Of a stretch of 64,000 nucleotides of DNA, positions 18,671-29,400 are shown piece after piece. Position 1 is the stretch's first letter. Every line of letters starts with the position of its first letter. The stretch spans positions 103,503-167,502 of the forward strand of contig NZ_QJTK01000008.1 of the NCBI RefSeq assembly GCF_003217355.1. The letters run 5' to 3'. The position numbers were made by a program, and so were the translations under genes. The stretch is from Rhodobacter viridis (lineage in GTDB: Bacteria; Pseudomonadota; Alphaproteobacteria; Rhodobacterales; Rhodobacteraceae). Below the pieces are notes generated by a model, which saw only the letters and a program-made list of their open reading frames with translations, made no database searches and had not been told where the DNA came from.

Positions 18671-20797
18671 TCAATCGATCAGCGGCGCGAGCGGCGTGCG
18701 CTCAGCGACTTCGACGCCGGGCATGGCGGCGACGATTTCGGCAACAAGATCCGAGCGCAGCGCCGGTGCCGAGATGTGATGCTCGGCGTCGAAGACGCCA
18801 TGCACGGTCTTGTCCCAGTAGAACGGGCGGCTGATCACCTCGTAGATCGCCTTCCAGCCCGCGAGCGCCCCCAGCGGAAAGTAGAAGTTCAGCGTCGGCA
18901 CCCAGGGGATCAGGTGGCGGTGGTCCTTGCCGCGCACGGCCCAGGCGCCGACGGTGATGTTGATCAGTTCGGTCAGCACGAAGGTGAACAGAAGCCAGGT
19001 CTCCATTCCGCGCGACAGGATCGCTTCGATCGGATGCCAGACCCCGAACAGGATCAGCCAGCACGACCACAAGAGCGGCGCGAGGAGGTATTGCGACAGC
19101 GCCCCCAGGATCAGGATCTGCAGGCCGAAGAAGCGCTTCGGGCCAAGATCGTGCCAAAGCTGCGCCGGGTTGCGCATGTGCACGGCCCAGGTCATCGCAT
19201 AGCCCTTGAGCCAGCGCGAGCGCTGCTTGATCCAGGGCAGGGGGCGGCAATTTGCTTCCTCATGCGTGACGGCGGGGATCAGCTCGGTGCGGTAGCCATA
19301 GCGCGCCAGACGAATGCCCAGATCGGCATCTTCGGTCACGTTATGCGCATCCCAGCCGCCCAGCTCCTCGAGCGGGCCGCGGCGGAAAAAGAGCGTGGTT
19401 CCACCCAGCGGGACGACAAGGCCGAGCCGGGCCAGACCGGGCAGCATGGCGCGAAACCAGGCCGCATATTCGATGGTGAAGCAGCGCGCGAGCCAATTCG
19501 TGCGCGGATTGTAGTAATCGAGAATGCCCTGAAGGCAGGCGACCTCGGGGCCCGCGTCGGCGAAGCGGCGGGCGACGATGTGCAGTTGGTCGGGCTCGGG
19601 CATGTCCTCGGCGTCATAGACCCCGATCACCGAGCCGCGGCAGAAGTTCAGCGCATAGTTCAGCGCCCGCGGTTTCGTCTGGATCGGCCCGGCAGGAACG
19701 GTCACGACGCGGATCCAGCGCGGCAAGTCGGCGCCGTGCAATGCCTCGCGGGTGGTGCGGTCGGTCTCCTCGACCACCAGCAGGATATCGAGCAATTCAC
19801 GCGGCCAGTTCAGCCGGGACAGGCGCGCGACGAGCCGCGGGGCGATGTCGCGCTCCTTGTGCAGGGGCACCATGATCGAGATCAGCGGCAGCCGATGCTG
19901 CGGATGCGGGGTCGTGGCCGCCTTGATCGCGGCCTGATGGTCCTGCCCCCGGCCGCGGATCTCGGCGATCCAGGCGATCAGCTTGAGCCCCATCGTGGCG
20001 TAAAGCGTCACCATCGCCCAGAGAAAGAGCAGCGCGAAGACGACTTCGGGGGCGACAACCAACCCGACGACGGCAAGCGCGGTGGTGGCCAGAACAAGGC
20101 GTGAGGCAAGCCGTTCGTTGTGGGTTCGGCAGGACTCCGCGGGATCGACCTTGATTTCGGCACGGCGGATCAGGGCGGTCTGGCGCCGCGCGAGCAGGGC
20201 CGCATGCACGTCGCGCTCTGGCGCCAGAGCCATCCGGTAGGGGCCGAACTCGGGCGGCAGTTGCGCGTTCAGACGGGTGAATTGTTCGGGCCGGGCAGTG
20301 GCGATCAGGGTGATGCCGCCGATGCGCCGCCAGGGCACCATCGCTTCCTTGAGGCAAAGTTCGGGGCCGAGCGTGTCAATCAGCCGGGGGTCCGGCGGCT
20401 CGGCCACAAGATCGATCACCGCCGCCTGCGACTGCTTTGCCAGCGCCGCCATCAGATCGGTCTCGCTCACCCAGCCATGCGTCAGAAGGATATCGCCGAG
20501 CCGCACGTCCTGGCGCTGGCGCAGTGCAAGCGCCTTGAGCATGTCGCCCGGTTGCACCGCGCCCATCTCGAGCAGGATCTGACCAAGCGGCACGCGGTCC
20601 CGCCCGGGGCGAACACTGCGCTGCGGATCGGCCGTCACGGACCGGGCCGGGCGTTTGAACGGAGGTTTGTCGAGCGCAGGTTTCGCGAGGATCGCGGCGG
20701 CCTGTGCCGCCACCGGGGCGGGCGAAATCGTTGCGACGACCGCTGGCCGTTCCACAACCTCTACGGATGTCATCTTGAGTTGAGCAGACTGTTGCAT
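18671..20797 (-). CDS. Membrane glycosyltransferase (GT2) with GspE N-terminal domain
   Basis: About 708 aa. Residues around 65-190 match the type II secretion ATPase N-terminal domain (VPLGQILLEMGAVQPGDML... RLGDILLTHGWVSETDLM), here without any ATPase. Two hydrophobic helices follow near 230-280. Then comes a family 2 glycosyltransferase with SIMVPLHKE, DAEDMPEPDQ, TEDADLGIRLA and the QRSRWLKG motif of processive enzymes, and C-terminal membrane helices. Probable role is exopolysaccharide or envelope glycan synthesis. The ATG at 20797 has a purine-rich upstream region; a GTG at 20827 is an alternative. Confidence 0.8.
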   Translation of the reverse strand: MQQSAQLKMTSVEVVERPAVVATISPAPVAAQAAAILAKPALDKPPFKRPARSVTADPQRSVRPGRDRVPLGQILLEMGAVQPGDMLKALALRQRQDVRLGDILLTHGWVSETDLMAALAKQSQAAVIDLVAEPPDPRLIDTLGPELCLKEAMVPWRRIGGITLIATARPEQFTRLNAQLPPEFGPYRMALAPERDVHAALLARRQTALIRRAEIKVDPAESCRTHNERLASRLVLATTALAVVGLVVAPEVVFALLFLWAMVTLYATMGLKLIAWIAEIRGRGQDHQAAIKAATTPHPQHRLPLISIMVPLHKERDIAPRLVARLSRLNWPRELLDILLVVEETDRTTREALHGADLPRWIRVVTVPAGPIQTKPRALNYALNFCRGSVIGVYDAEDMPEPDQLHIVARRFADAGPEVACLQGILDYYNPRTNWLARCFTIEYAAWFRAMLPGLARLGLVVPLGGTTLFFRRGPLEELGGWDAHNVTEDADLGIRLARYGYRTELIPAVTHEEANCRPLPWIKQRSRWLKGYAMTWAVHMRNPAQLWHDLGPKRFFGLQILILGALSQYLLAPLLWSCWLILFGVWHPIEAILSRGMETWLLFTFVLTELINITVGAWAVRGKDHRHLIPWVPTLNFYFPLGALAGWKAIYEVISRPFYWDKTVHGVFDAEHHISAPALRSDLVAEIVAAMPGVEVAERTPLAPLID

Positions 20798-20952
20798 CTC
20801 GCCCCCGCGCAGATTTGCTGGGGCCACAATTTCGCCTTCGTAGTTAATGTGAGGTTAAACAAAGCTTTCCGGAATGCGGATTCCGCGAGTCATTTTTTCG
20901 GCCGCCCAAGGGGCGGCTGGAACAGGTGGAGAACATCTGTGGATAACTTCGA

Positions 20953-22119
20953 TCAGGCCGCGCGACGCGCGGCCATGGCGGCGGCAAACCGCTCGAAAAG
21001 GTAAAGGCTGTCCTGCGGGCCGGGGCTGGCTTCGGGGTGGTATTGCACCGAAAACACGGGGCGATTCTCGACCGCGATGCCGCAGTTCGAGCCGTCGAAC
21101 AGGCTGACATGCGTCTCTTGCACGCCTGCGGGCAGGGTCTGCGCATCGACGGCGAAGCCGTGGTTCATCGAGGTGATCTCGACCTTGCCGGTGGTCATGT
21201 CCTTGACCGGATGGTTCGCGCCGTGGTGGCCGTGGTTCATCTTGATCGTCTTCGCGCCAAGCGCCAGCGCCAGCATCTGGTGACCCAGGCAGATCCCGAA
21301 CAGCGGCAGGTCGGTCTTCAGCACGCCCTGGATCATCGGCACCGCATAGGCGCCCGTCGCGGCCGGATCCCCCGGACCGTTCGACAGGAACACGCCTTCG
21401 GGGTTCAGCGCCAGCACCTCTTCGGCGGTGGCGGTGGCGGGCAGAACCGTCACGTCGCAGCCCGCCGAGGCGAGGCAGCGCAGGATGTTGCGCTTGGCAC
21501 CGTAATCGATGGCGACGACCTTGAAGCCCGGACCCTCGCGGCGGGTGTAGCCTTCGGGCCAGGACCAGCGTTGCTCGTCCCAGGTGTAGCTTTGCGCGCA
21601 GGTGACGTCTTTCGCGAGATCAAGGCCGACGAGGCCCTTCCAGTCGCGCGCCTTTTTCACCAGCGCTTCGATGTCGAAGACACCATCGGGGTTGTGGGCG
21701 ATCGCCACATGCGGCGCGCCCTGTTGCCGGATCGCGCGGGTCAGGCGACGGGTGTCGATGCCGCCGACGCCGATCCGGCCGCGTTTCTCCAGCCAACCGA
21801 CCAGATTTTCCACCGACCGCCAGTTCGAGGGCTCGGTCGGGTCCCATTTCACCACCAGACCCGCGGCGACGGGATCGCCGGTCTCGTCATCCTCGGGGGT
21901 GACGCCGACGTTGCCGACATGGGGGAAGGTGAAGGTGACGACCTGACCGGCGTAGCTCGGGTCGGTCATGATTTCCTGATAGCCGGTCATCGCGGTGTTG
22001 AAGACAAGCTCGGCGACGGTTTCGCCGGTGGCCCCGAAGCCGCGGCCGTAGAAGAGTTGTCCGTCTGCGGTGGCGATGAGCGCGGTGGGTTTTTCCGACG
22101 ACTGGGGGCTCATGGGCAT
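20953..22119 (-). CDS. carA: Carbamoyl-phosphate synthase, small (glutaminase) subunit
   Basis: A 388-aa class I amidotransferase that supplies ammonia from glutamine to CarB for arginine and pyrimidine synthesis. The N-terminal CPSase domain has DGQLFYGRGFGA and FNTAMTGYQEI. The catalytic cysteine is in FGICLGHQMLALALG, and the histidine in VQYHPEASPGPQD. Length is normal. carB is not in the window. Confidence 0.97.
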   Translation of the reverse strand: MPMSPQSSEKPTALIATADGQLFYGRGFGATGETVAELVFNTAMTGYQEIMTDPSYAGQVVTFTFPHVGNVGVTPEDDETGDPVAAGLVVKWDPTEPSNWRSVENLVGWLEKRGRIGVGGIDTRRLTRAIRQQGAPHVAIAHNPDGVFDIEALVKKARDWKGLVGLDLAKDVTCAQSYTWDEQRWSWPEGYTRREGPGFKVVAIDYGAKRNILRCLASAGCDVTVLPATATAEEVLALNPEGVFLSNGPGDPAATGAYAVPMIQGVLKTDLPLFGICLGHQMLALALGAKTIKMNHGHHGANHPVKDMTTGKVEITSMNHGFAVDAQTLPAGVQETHVSLFDGSNCGIAVENRPVFSVQYHPEASPGPQDSLYLFERFAAAMAARRAA

Positions 22120-22301
22120 GGCGCGACTCTCCGGGGCAAAATTCGGCCGAACCTACGGGGAGGGGCGGTTTTGGTCAAGGCCTGCGGGGAGGAATAAGAT
22201 GTTGTTGAAAATCAATACTTTGGCATGGCTCAGCCGGGCGGCGGGGCGCAGCCCTCGGTCCGCGCGGGATATTTGGGGCCAAGCTGACCGGGCTGCCGGG
22301 C

Positions 22302-22685
22302 TCAGCCGGTGACGGGGGTGCAGATCTCGACCAGCGTGCCCTCTGGCGCGCGGACGTAAGCGGTGGTCTGGCCCCAGTCCATTTCTTCGACGCCCTGAAC
22401 CAGCGTTGCCCCGGCCGCAAGGGCGCGGGCGAGCGCCGCGGCCACGTCCTCGGTTTCGAAGGCCAGCTCGAACGAGGGCAGGGCGGGCGGCGTCTTTGCC
22501 ACCTGCTTGCCGATCGCCTCCATCAGCGCAATCGCGCTGAAACAGAGCTTCGTCGCTCCGGTGACCATTTCGCCAAAGCTGCCGCTTTCGTGCAGGACGG
22601 CGCGCTCCAGCCCGAAGGCGCGGGCGTAGAAGTCCATCGTGGCGGGGACGTCGGGAACGTAGAGGATCACATAACGCAGCTGCAT
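22302..22685 (-). CDS. VOC-superfamily (glyoxalase-like) protein
   Basis: A 127-aa protein with the beta-alpha-beta-beta-beta fold of the vicinal oxygen chelate superfamily (LRYVILYVPDVPATMDFYAR... YVRAPEGTLVEICTP). GGAGG precedes the ATG at 22685. Such single-domain proteins may be isomerases, dioxygenases or resistance proteins; the substrate cannot be inferred. It lies between carA and cytochrome c2 on the same strand but probably forms its own unit. Confidence 0.75.
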   Translation of the reverse strand: MQLRYVILYVPDVPATMDFYARAFGLERAVLHESGSFGEMVTGATKLCFSAIALMEAIGKQVAKTPPALPSFELAFETEDVAAALARALAAGATLVQGVEEMDWGQTTAYVRAPEGTLVEICTPVTG

Positions 22686-22738
22686 CGGGGCCTCCGGGGG
22701 GTCGGTCAGCCTAGCCCGGCGCGCGCGTCGTGCCAAAT

Positions 22739-22770
22739 GAAAAGGCCCGGTCGGAGAACCGACCGGGCCC
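22739..22770 (-). terminator. Rho-independent terminator of cytochrome c2 gene
   Basis: On the minus strand an eleven-pair stem (GGCCCGGTCGG against its complement, loop TTCT) is followed by TTTT. It starts about 20 bases after the cycA stop, so cycA is transcribed alone. Confidence 0.85.
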
Positions 22771-22791
22771 GGAACCAGCAGAAGCCGGATC

Positions 22792-23205
22792 TTATTTCAC
22801 GACCGAAGCGAGGTAGGCCGCAACGTCTTCGCCGCCCTTGGCGAGTTTGAACGCCATTTGCGACTTGGCTTTCTTGTCGTCCAGCTTTTCCTTCAGGAAG
22901 GCGGTCGGATCTTTCACGTAGGTCGCGATGTCTTCTTCGGTCCAGGCGAAGCCGGTGGCGCCGAGCGCGACGATCGAGTCCTTGTATTTGAACTCGGGGT
23001 AGGTGCCAGCGGTGCGGCCGACGACGCCGTAGAGGTTCGGACCGGTTTTCGCGCCTTTCACGATCGCGGTCCCATCGGGAGCGGTGATCGAGTGGCAGGT
23101 CTTGCACTTGTTGAATTCTTTTTCGCCGGCGGCCGGGTCACCCGCGAAAGCGGGGGCGGCGAGCACGAGCGCGGCGACAGTGGCGGCAGTGAGGCTGATC
23201 TTCAT
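22792..23205 (-). CDS. cycA: Cytochrome c2
   Basis: A 137-aa precursor. The Sec signal peptide is MKISLTAATVAALVLAAPAFA, giving a mature protein of about 116 residues. The haem site is CKTCH, and the distal methionine is in KSQMAFKLAKGG. This soluble periplasmic carrier moves electrons from the bc1 complex to the photosynthetic reaction centre and oxidases. The mature sequence is close to R. capsulatus c2 as I remember it, with a handful of substitutions. The ATG at 23205 gives the correct signal peptide. Confidence 0.96.
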   Translation of the reverse strand: MKISLTAATVAALVLAAPAFAGDPAAGEKEFNKCKTCHSITAPDGTAIVKGAKTGPNLYGVVGRTAGTYPEFKYKDSIVALGATGFAWTEEDIATYVKDPTAFLKEKLDDKKAKSQMAFKLAKGGEDVAAYLASVVK

Positions 23206-23398
23206 CGCTGTATCCTTGGTCTGTTTGCTTGCCCGGTCTCTCGCCGGGGCCAAGGGGCAGATTCCTTACCCATCCGACGCTTTACCACAAGGCAAAAGGT
23301 CGCGCATATCACTTTGTTCCAATTCGACGATGTGCCGGGCAAGATTCCGTGCGCAAAGTGAATGCCAGATGAAGCTAATGCATTCTTTTGTCGGGATT

Positions 23399-24061
23399 TC
23401 AGCGCCCGCACTGCGGCGAAAAATCCGTCTCGAAACGGTGTTTCAACGCCAGGTCGAGATCGGCCATGGTGACCGGCAAGCCCAGATCGACCAGCGAGGT
23501 CACGCCATGCTCGCGGATGCCACAGGGCACGATGCCGGAGAAATGGCTCAGGTCGGGATCGACATTGATCGAGATGCCGTGAAAGCTGACCCAGCGGCGC
23601 AGCTTCACCCCGATCGCGGCGATCTTGTCCTCGCGCATCGTGCCATCCGCCATGGGCGGCTTGTCGGGCCGTGTCACCCAGACGCCGACGCGGCCGTCGC
23701 GAATCTCGCCTTTCACGTTGAATTCGGCCAGCGCGCCGATCACCCAGTTTTCCAGCGCCTGCACGAAACAGCGCACGTCGCGGCCGCGCTTGTTCAGATC
23801 CAGCATCACATAGACGACGCGCTGACCCGGGCCATGATAGGTGTATTGCCCGCCGCGACCGGCCTCGAAGACCGGGAAACGATCCGGGTCGGTCAGGTCG
23901 GCGGCCCGCGCCGAGGTGCCTGCGGTGTAAAGCGGCGGATGTTCCAGAAGCCAGATCGCCTCGTCGGCCGTGCCCGCCGAGATCGCGGCCACCCGCGCCT
24001 CCATGAAGGCCAAGGCATCGGGATAGGGCACAAGCGTGTCCGAGGTGATCCATTCGGGCAT
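23399..24061 (-). CDS. lipB: Octanoyl-ACP:protein transferase (lipoate synthesis)
   Basis: A 220-aa LipB enzyme moving octanoyl groups from acyl carrier protein to lipoyl domains. Motifs are [35 protein letters not shown] and the acyl-binding lysine in [13 protein letters not shown]. The catalytic cysteine is in [16 protein letters not shown]. Length is normal. The intergenic 23206-23398 should hold the cycA promoter on the minus strand; I cannot point to a clear core promoter. Confidence 0.95.
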   Translation of the reverse strand: MPEWITSDTLVPYPDALAFMEARVAAISAGTADEAIWLLEHPPLYTAGTSARAADLTDPDRFPVFEAGRGGQYTYHGPGQRVVYVMLDLNKRGRDVRCFVQALENWVIGALAEFNVKGEIRDGRVGVWVTRPDKPPMADGTMREDKIAAIGVKLRRWVSFHGISINVDPDLSHFSGIVPCGIREHGVTSLVDLGLPVTMADLDLALKHRFETDFSPQCGR

Positions 24062-24201
24062 GTCGGTCTCCGGTGTCGTGTCGAACTAAAGTAATAAATT
24101 CCTTGCCTCAAGGATGATTCGGGCGAAAACTCACGACAGTTTTATCTCGGCTCATCGGGATTGGGCCGCATGGGGCACCAAGCCCCGAATTGGAGGAAGT
24201 C

Positions 24202-26001
24202 ATGAAAGGTCGTCAACTCATCACCGGGCTCGTCATGTGCGCAGTCGGGCTCGGTACGGGCAACCCCGTTCTGGCCAACGGCGGCGACGTGATCGGGGGG
24301 CTGATCGTCGGCGGCCTGCTGGGGGCCGCGATTGCCAACGATCAGAACCACCGCCGGGCACCGACCCATCGCTATGTTGCACCGAAATCCGGCGTCTCGA
24401 GCGCGCAGCGCGAACAGAATCGCGAAGTGCAGACGGCGTTGAATTATTTCGGCTATCCGGTCGGCACGCCGGATGGCTCGCTCGGGCCGAAGTCGCGCGC
24501 GGCGATCTCGCAATATCAGGCGCTTCTGGGCTTCCCCGCCACCGGCCAGCTGGCCGAGATGGAGCGGCAGATCCTCGTCACCGGCTACAATCGCGCAATG
24601 ATCGGCGGGCCGCAGGTGCAACAGATCATCGCCTCCAGCCCGCAGGGCATCCGCGGTGTGCTGCTGGCGCAGCGCGACCAGACGCTGGGCACCGCCACCG
24701 CCGGGGCCGCGCCCGCGATGATGCCGGGTGGCTCGATCGGCGGGCTGCCGCCCGATGTCTCTTCGGCGGTTTACGAGATCGCCCGCAACGCCAACGTCGA
24801 TCCGATGCTGCTGATGCAGCGCGCGGGCTTCGTGACGATGACCGATCTGAACAATGACGGGCGCACCGATTACATGCTCGACACCTCGGTGTCGGGCTCC
24901 GGCTTCTGGTGCAATGGTCCGGCCTGCACGGTCGAGATCTTTGCCTCGACGCCGCAGGGCTATCAGCGCAACGACTTCCAGGTTGCCGGGGCGACGCCTG
25001 CGATGTTCTCCTGCACGCATGGCGCCTGCGAGGTGAAACCGGGCGGGGCGCCGACGACGATGGCGGCGCAGCCTGCGCCGGTCGCGCCCGCGCCGATGAT
25101 GCCCACCTTGCCCGCGCCGGTGACGGTGGCCCAGCCCGCGGCGCCTGCGCCGATGGCGGTGATGCCGAATTTCGCCGCTGCGATGACGCCGCCGAAACTG
25201 ACGATGGCGAGCTATTGCAGCGCCGTCGGCGCGAAATCCGGGGCGAATGGCACGCCGCAGACCGTGGCCGCGATGAGCGATCCGGCGCAGGCGCTGGGCG
25301 AGCAGTTCTGCGCCGTCTCGGCGGCCGCCAAGGCCGATGGCGCGGCGCTGGCCGCGCAGATTCCGGGCTTCACCCCGGCGCAGATCACCGAACAGTGCAA
25401 GGGCTTCTCGGCCGCGCTCAAGGATCAGGTCGCCAAGATCGCCACGACGCCGCGCGATGACATGGTCGCCTCGATCCAGGGCTGGCTGAAGACCTCGGGC
25501 ATGCCCGAAGCGCAGCTGGCCGCGACCTCCAAGGTCTGCCTTGGCGTCGGCTATGAAACCGATGATGCCGAAATGGCGCTGGCCTCGGCGCTGGTGCTGA
25601 CCGGCACCGGCAACATGGTCTATGCCGAGATGATCGGGCACCATCTGGCCTCGGGCGTCGGGCTTGAGGCACATCCCGCGCTGGCGCTCGACTGGTATGA
25701 CGTCGGCCTGAATGCGCTCAGCGTCGGCCAGACCCCGGTGTTCCTGCCCGAGCAGACCGACCGCGCCGCGCTGATCAAGAAAGCCGCGCTGGCGATCAAC
25801 GGCCGGGCCGACGCGCTGCCGATGCTGCCGGTGCCGGTGGTGGCTGAAACTGCGCCCGCGCCGGTGGCGCCGAGCGCGACGGTTTCGACCAAATCGGCCT
25901 CGATCGGCGGGCTTGCGGGCTTTGCCGGGGCGGCGGCCTCGCTGGTTTCGAGCGGGGCCTCGATGCTGCCCTCGAAGGGCACCGCCACCGCGGCGCCGTG
26001 A
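24202..26001 (+). CDS. Secreted peptidoglycan-binding-domain protein
   Basis: A 599-aa protein with an N-terminal signal peptide (MKGRQLITGLVMCAVGLGTGNPVLA) and a short glycine-rich segment. A PG_binding_1 domain spans about residues 60-125 (VQTALNYFGYPVGTPDGSLG, SRAAISQYQALLGFPATGQL). The middle is rich in Pro, Ala and Met, and the C-terminal half is an uncharacterised helical domain with several cysteines. GGAGG precedes the ATG at 24202. It probably acts at the cell wall; no catalytic motif is seen. It ends at a strong terminator. Confidence 0.75.
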   Translation: MKGRQLITGLVMCAVGLGTGNPVLANGGDVIGGLIVGGLLGAAIANDQNHRRAPTHRYVAPKSGVSSAQREQNREVQTALNYFGYPVGTPDGSLGPKSRAAISQYQALLGFPATGQLAEMERQILVTGYNRAMIGGPQVQQIIASSPQGIRGVLLAQRDQTLGTATAGAAPAMMPGGSIGGLPPDVSSAVYEIARNANVDPMLLMQRAGFVTMTDLNNDGRTDYMLDTSVSGSGFWCNGPACTVEIFASTPQGYQRNDFQVAGATPAMFSCTHGACEVKPGGAPTTMAAQPAPVAPAPMMPTLPAPVTVAQPAAPAPMAVMPNFAAAMTPPKLTMASYCSAVGAKSGANGTPQTVAAMSDPAQALGEQFCAVSAAAKADGAALAAQIPGFTPAQITEQCKGFSAALKDQVAKIATTPRDDMVASIQGWLKTSGMPEAQLAATSKVCLGVGYETDDAEMALASALVLTGTGNMVYAEMIGHHLASGVGLEAHPALALDWYDVGLNALSVGQTPVFLPEQTDRAALIKKAALAINGRADALPMLPVPVVAETAPAPVAPSATVSTKSASIGGLAGFAGAAASLVSSGASMLPSKGTATAAP

Positions 26002-26030
26002 CCGGCCAAGCCCCGGAAAAGACGACGGGA

Positions 26031-26055
26031 AGGGGCGCTCTTGCGCCCCTTTTTC
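26031..26055 (+). terminator. Rho-independent terminator
   Basis: AGGGGCGC and GCGCCCCT form a perfect eight-pair stem with loop TCTT, followed by a T run, 30 bases after the peptidoglycan-binding protein stop. Confidence 0.88.
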
Positions 26056-26149
26056 GTGCCGCGATGAAAGACTTTTTTCGAAACCTGCAAAATGGGGCTT
26101 TTCATTCCCCGCGGGCTCGGCTAAATCGCCCCTCACCAAGCCAGAACAT

Positions 26150-26236
26150 GCGGTTGTGGCGGAATTGGTAGACGCGCAGCGTTGAGGTCGCTGTGGGGTA
26201 ACTCCCGTGAAAGTTCGAGTCTTTTCAACCGCACCA
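26150..26236 (+). tRNA. tRNA-Leu (GAG)
   Basis: An 87-base type II tRNA with encoded CCA. The acceptor stem GCGGTTG pairs with CAACCGC. The anticodon arm CAGCG-TTGAGGT-CGCTG gives anticodon GAG. A long variable arm (GTGGGGTAACTCCC) and the T loop TTCGAGT are present. Leucine is clear from the anticodon and variable arm. Confidence 0.95.
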
Positions 26237-26252
26237 CTGGCCTGAAGGCCGC

Positions 26253-26288
26253 AAGCCCGGAGCGCAAGCTCCGGGCTTCGTCGTTTTT
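26253..26288 (+). terminator. Rho-independent terminator of tRNA-Leu
   Basis: AAGCCCGGAGC and GCTCCGGGCTT make a perfect eleven-pair stem with GCAA tetraloop, followed shortly by TTTTTT. Confidence 0.9.
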
Positions 26289-26419
26289 TCGGCCCGGCCC
26301 GAGTGCGGCAAATGCTGGTTACTTCTTTCAGAAGCGTTAAGGCTGCGTTGAGGAATTTACGTCAGTCTCACCTTGGGGAACTCCGCGGCAACAGCGGGGC
26401 GGGATGAGGCAAGCTGAAC

Positions 26420-29400
26420 ATGACCACCTGGACCGTCCAGGGCTTTTACGGATCACAAATCCAGGTCGAGGGCGGGGGCTCTACGCTCTCTGTCGGGTCG
26501 CATTTCAAGCTTGACCCGGCATGGGACTATTCGACCTCGCGGCGGACCTTTGTCTTCACCGACGACGATGCGAACCTGTCGGGCGACAGCAACTTCATGG
26601 CCGACGAGATCGGCAATGATTCGAACCAGCATGTCGATGTCTATGACGCCTCGGGCACGCTGCTGTATTCGGGGCAGGTCTATGCCGAATGGTCTTCGAC
26701 CTTCACCGATCCTTCGGGCACGACCGTGCACATGTATACGCTGGAAATCGGCGGCACGATCATCGGCGAGGTGGCGACAAGCGCACTGACGCCGGGCGTC
26801 ACCTATCAGGTCAGCGCCACCCCGGACGAATCGACGGGCCCGCTTTACAGTACGCTCACCTCGATGAGCTTCGACCCCGATCTGGTCAACACGATCCTTG
26901 GGGGCGATTACAACGACAGCATCGCGGCGGGGGCGGGCAATGACACGATCAACACCGGTGCAGGCTCCGACACGATCGATGGTGGCACCGGCAACGATTC
27001 GATCCAGTTTGGCACCGGTGGCGATTCGGTTCATGGCGGCACCGGCGACGATTACATCGACGATTACACCGGCTCGACGGGTTATGTGTACAACGACACG
27101 ATCTATGGCGACGCGGGCAACGACACGATCTATGCCGGGGCGGGCAACGACCATGTCGAGGGCGGCGACGACAACGACACGATCTATGGCGAGGATGGCA
27201 ATGACACCATCCTCGGCGGCAATGGCATCGATTCGATCGGCGGCGGCAATGGTGACGACAGCATCGATGGCGGGGCGGGCCTCGACATCATCCTCGGCGA
27301 TGCCGGCAATGACACGATCTATGGCGGCGATGGCGCCGATCATCTGGCGGGCAATGCTGGCAACGATCTGATCTATGGCGATGCCGATGGCGATCACATC
27401 TATTTCGAGGCGGGCTGGGGCTCGGACACGGTCTTCGGCGGCGCGACCACCACGGCGGGCGGCATTGATCTTGATGTGCTCGACTTCACCTATTTCGTCG
27501 GGGCCGGGGTCTCGGTCACCTATACCGGTTGGGAAGACGGCACCGCCACGCAGGGCACGGACTCCATCACCTTCGACAATATCGAAGGGTTTCAGGGCTC
27601 GGCGCAGGCCGACACGGTCAACGCGGCGGCCGATGGCTCGGGCCTGTGGATGGATGGCGCCGCGGGCAACGACAGCCTTGTGGGGGGCAGCGGCAATGAC
27701 ACGATCGGCGGCGGCACCGGCGATGACACGATCTACACCGGTCTCGGCAACGACAGTGCGACGGGGGGCGACGGCAACGACCTGATCGACGATCTGGCGG
27801 GCGTCCGGGCCGAGACCTACACGAATTACGTTGATGCCGGTGCAGGCAATGACACCGTCTTCACCGGGGGGGGTTCCGACACCATCCTGGGCGGCAGCGG
27901 CGACGACCAGCTGCATGGCGAGGCGGGCAACGACAGCATCGATGCGGGGGCGGGGGCCGACACGGTCGATGGCGGCACCGGCGATGACACGATCTGGGCG
28001 GGGGCGGACAACGACTCGGTCTGGGGTGACGCGGGCAACGACCTGATCTATGGCGAGGGCGGCAACGACACGCTCTTGGGGGCGGCGGGCAACGACACGA
28101 TCTCGGGGGGCTCAGGGTCGGACCAGCTGCTGGGCGGCGATGATGCCGACACCTTCCTTTACTACTACGGTGCCGGGGCCGGATCGATCTTTGGCGGCGA
28201 AGGCGGCACCGACACCGATCGCGTGCAGCTTTATGGCGCCGCGGCGCAGGTGACATGGTCGGGCTGGGAATATGGCACGATCACTTATGCGGGCGACACC
28301 GCCACCCACAATTTCTGGGAAATCGAGCAGTTTACCGGCTCCGATTACGCCGACAGTTTCAACGCCACCGTGGCGCTGACCGGGGTGACGCTGGATGCCG
28401 GGGCGGGCAATGATACGATCCTCGGCTCGGCCTATGCCGACAGTCTGACAGCGGGCGACGGCGCCGATACGGTGCAGGCGGGCGACGGCAACGACACGAT
28501 CGCGGCCGGAAATGGCGATGATTTCATCGATGCGGGCGCTGCGAACGATTCCATCGATGCCGGGGCGGGCAACGACTCGATCTGGGGCGGCGCGGGCGAC
28601 GACACGATCGTGGCCGGAGCGGGCGCGAACTGGATCGCGGGGGGCGATGGCGCCGATCTGATCACCGGCTCGACCGACGCTGGCGCCGATACGGTCGATG
28701 GTGGCGCGGGCAATGACACGATCGCGGAGGGGGCAGGGGGCGACCGCATCACCGGCGGGACGGGGGATGACCGCATCACCACCGGGCTTGGCCTCGACAC
28801 GATCATCATGGCCGATGGCGCGGGCCATGACTTCATCACCGATTTCGACGTCTCGCCGAACGGGGCGCTGACGACCGATCAGCTCAATGTCGCGGGGCTG
28901 CATGACGGTTCCAGCAATCCGATCAACGTCTGGGACGTGTCGGTGACCGACGACGGGCTTGGCAATGCCTTGCTGACCTTCCCGGATGGCACGGCGGTGA
29001 CGCTTCTGGGCATTGCGCCTGCGACGGTGCAAAGCCCCGGCATGCTGCATGCGATGGGCGTGCCCTGTCTTGTCGCGGGCAGCCGCATCGCCACGCCGCG
29101 CGGCCCGGTCCCGGTCGAGGATCTGCGCCCGGGCGATCTGGTCACGGTGCGCGAGGGGCCGCCCATGCCGGTGCTCTGGATCGGCACGCGCCGGGTGACC
29201 GGGCCGGAGCTGGCCGCCGATTCGAAGCTGCGCCCGGTCGAGATCAAGGCGGGGCGGTTGGGCAATGCCGCGCCGGTGCGGCTGTCGCCGCAGCATGGCA
29301 TCGCGGTTCCGGGCGGCGTTCTGGCGCGCGCCGGGCATCTGGCCGCGACGGGATGGGGTGGCGCGCGGGTGCTCAATGGCGTCACGCGCCATCCGGCGGG

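Noticed and set aside
20880..20925. Terminator for carA in the gap before the glycosyltransferase gene
   Set aside because: The GC hairpin there has its T run on the wrong side for minus-strand transcription.
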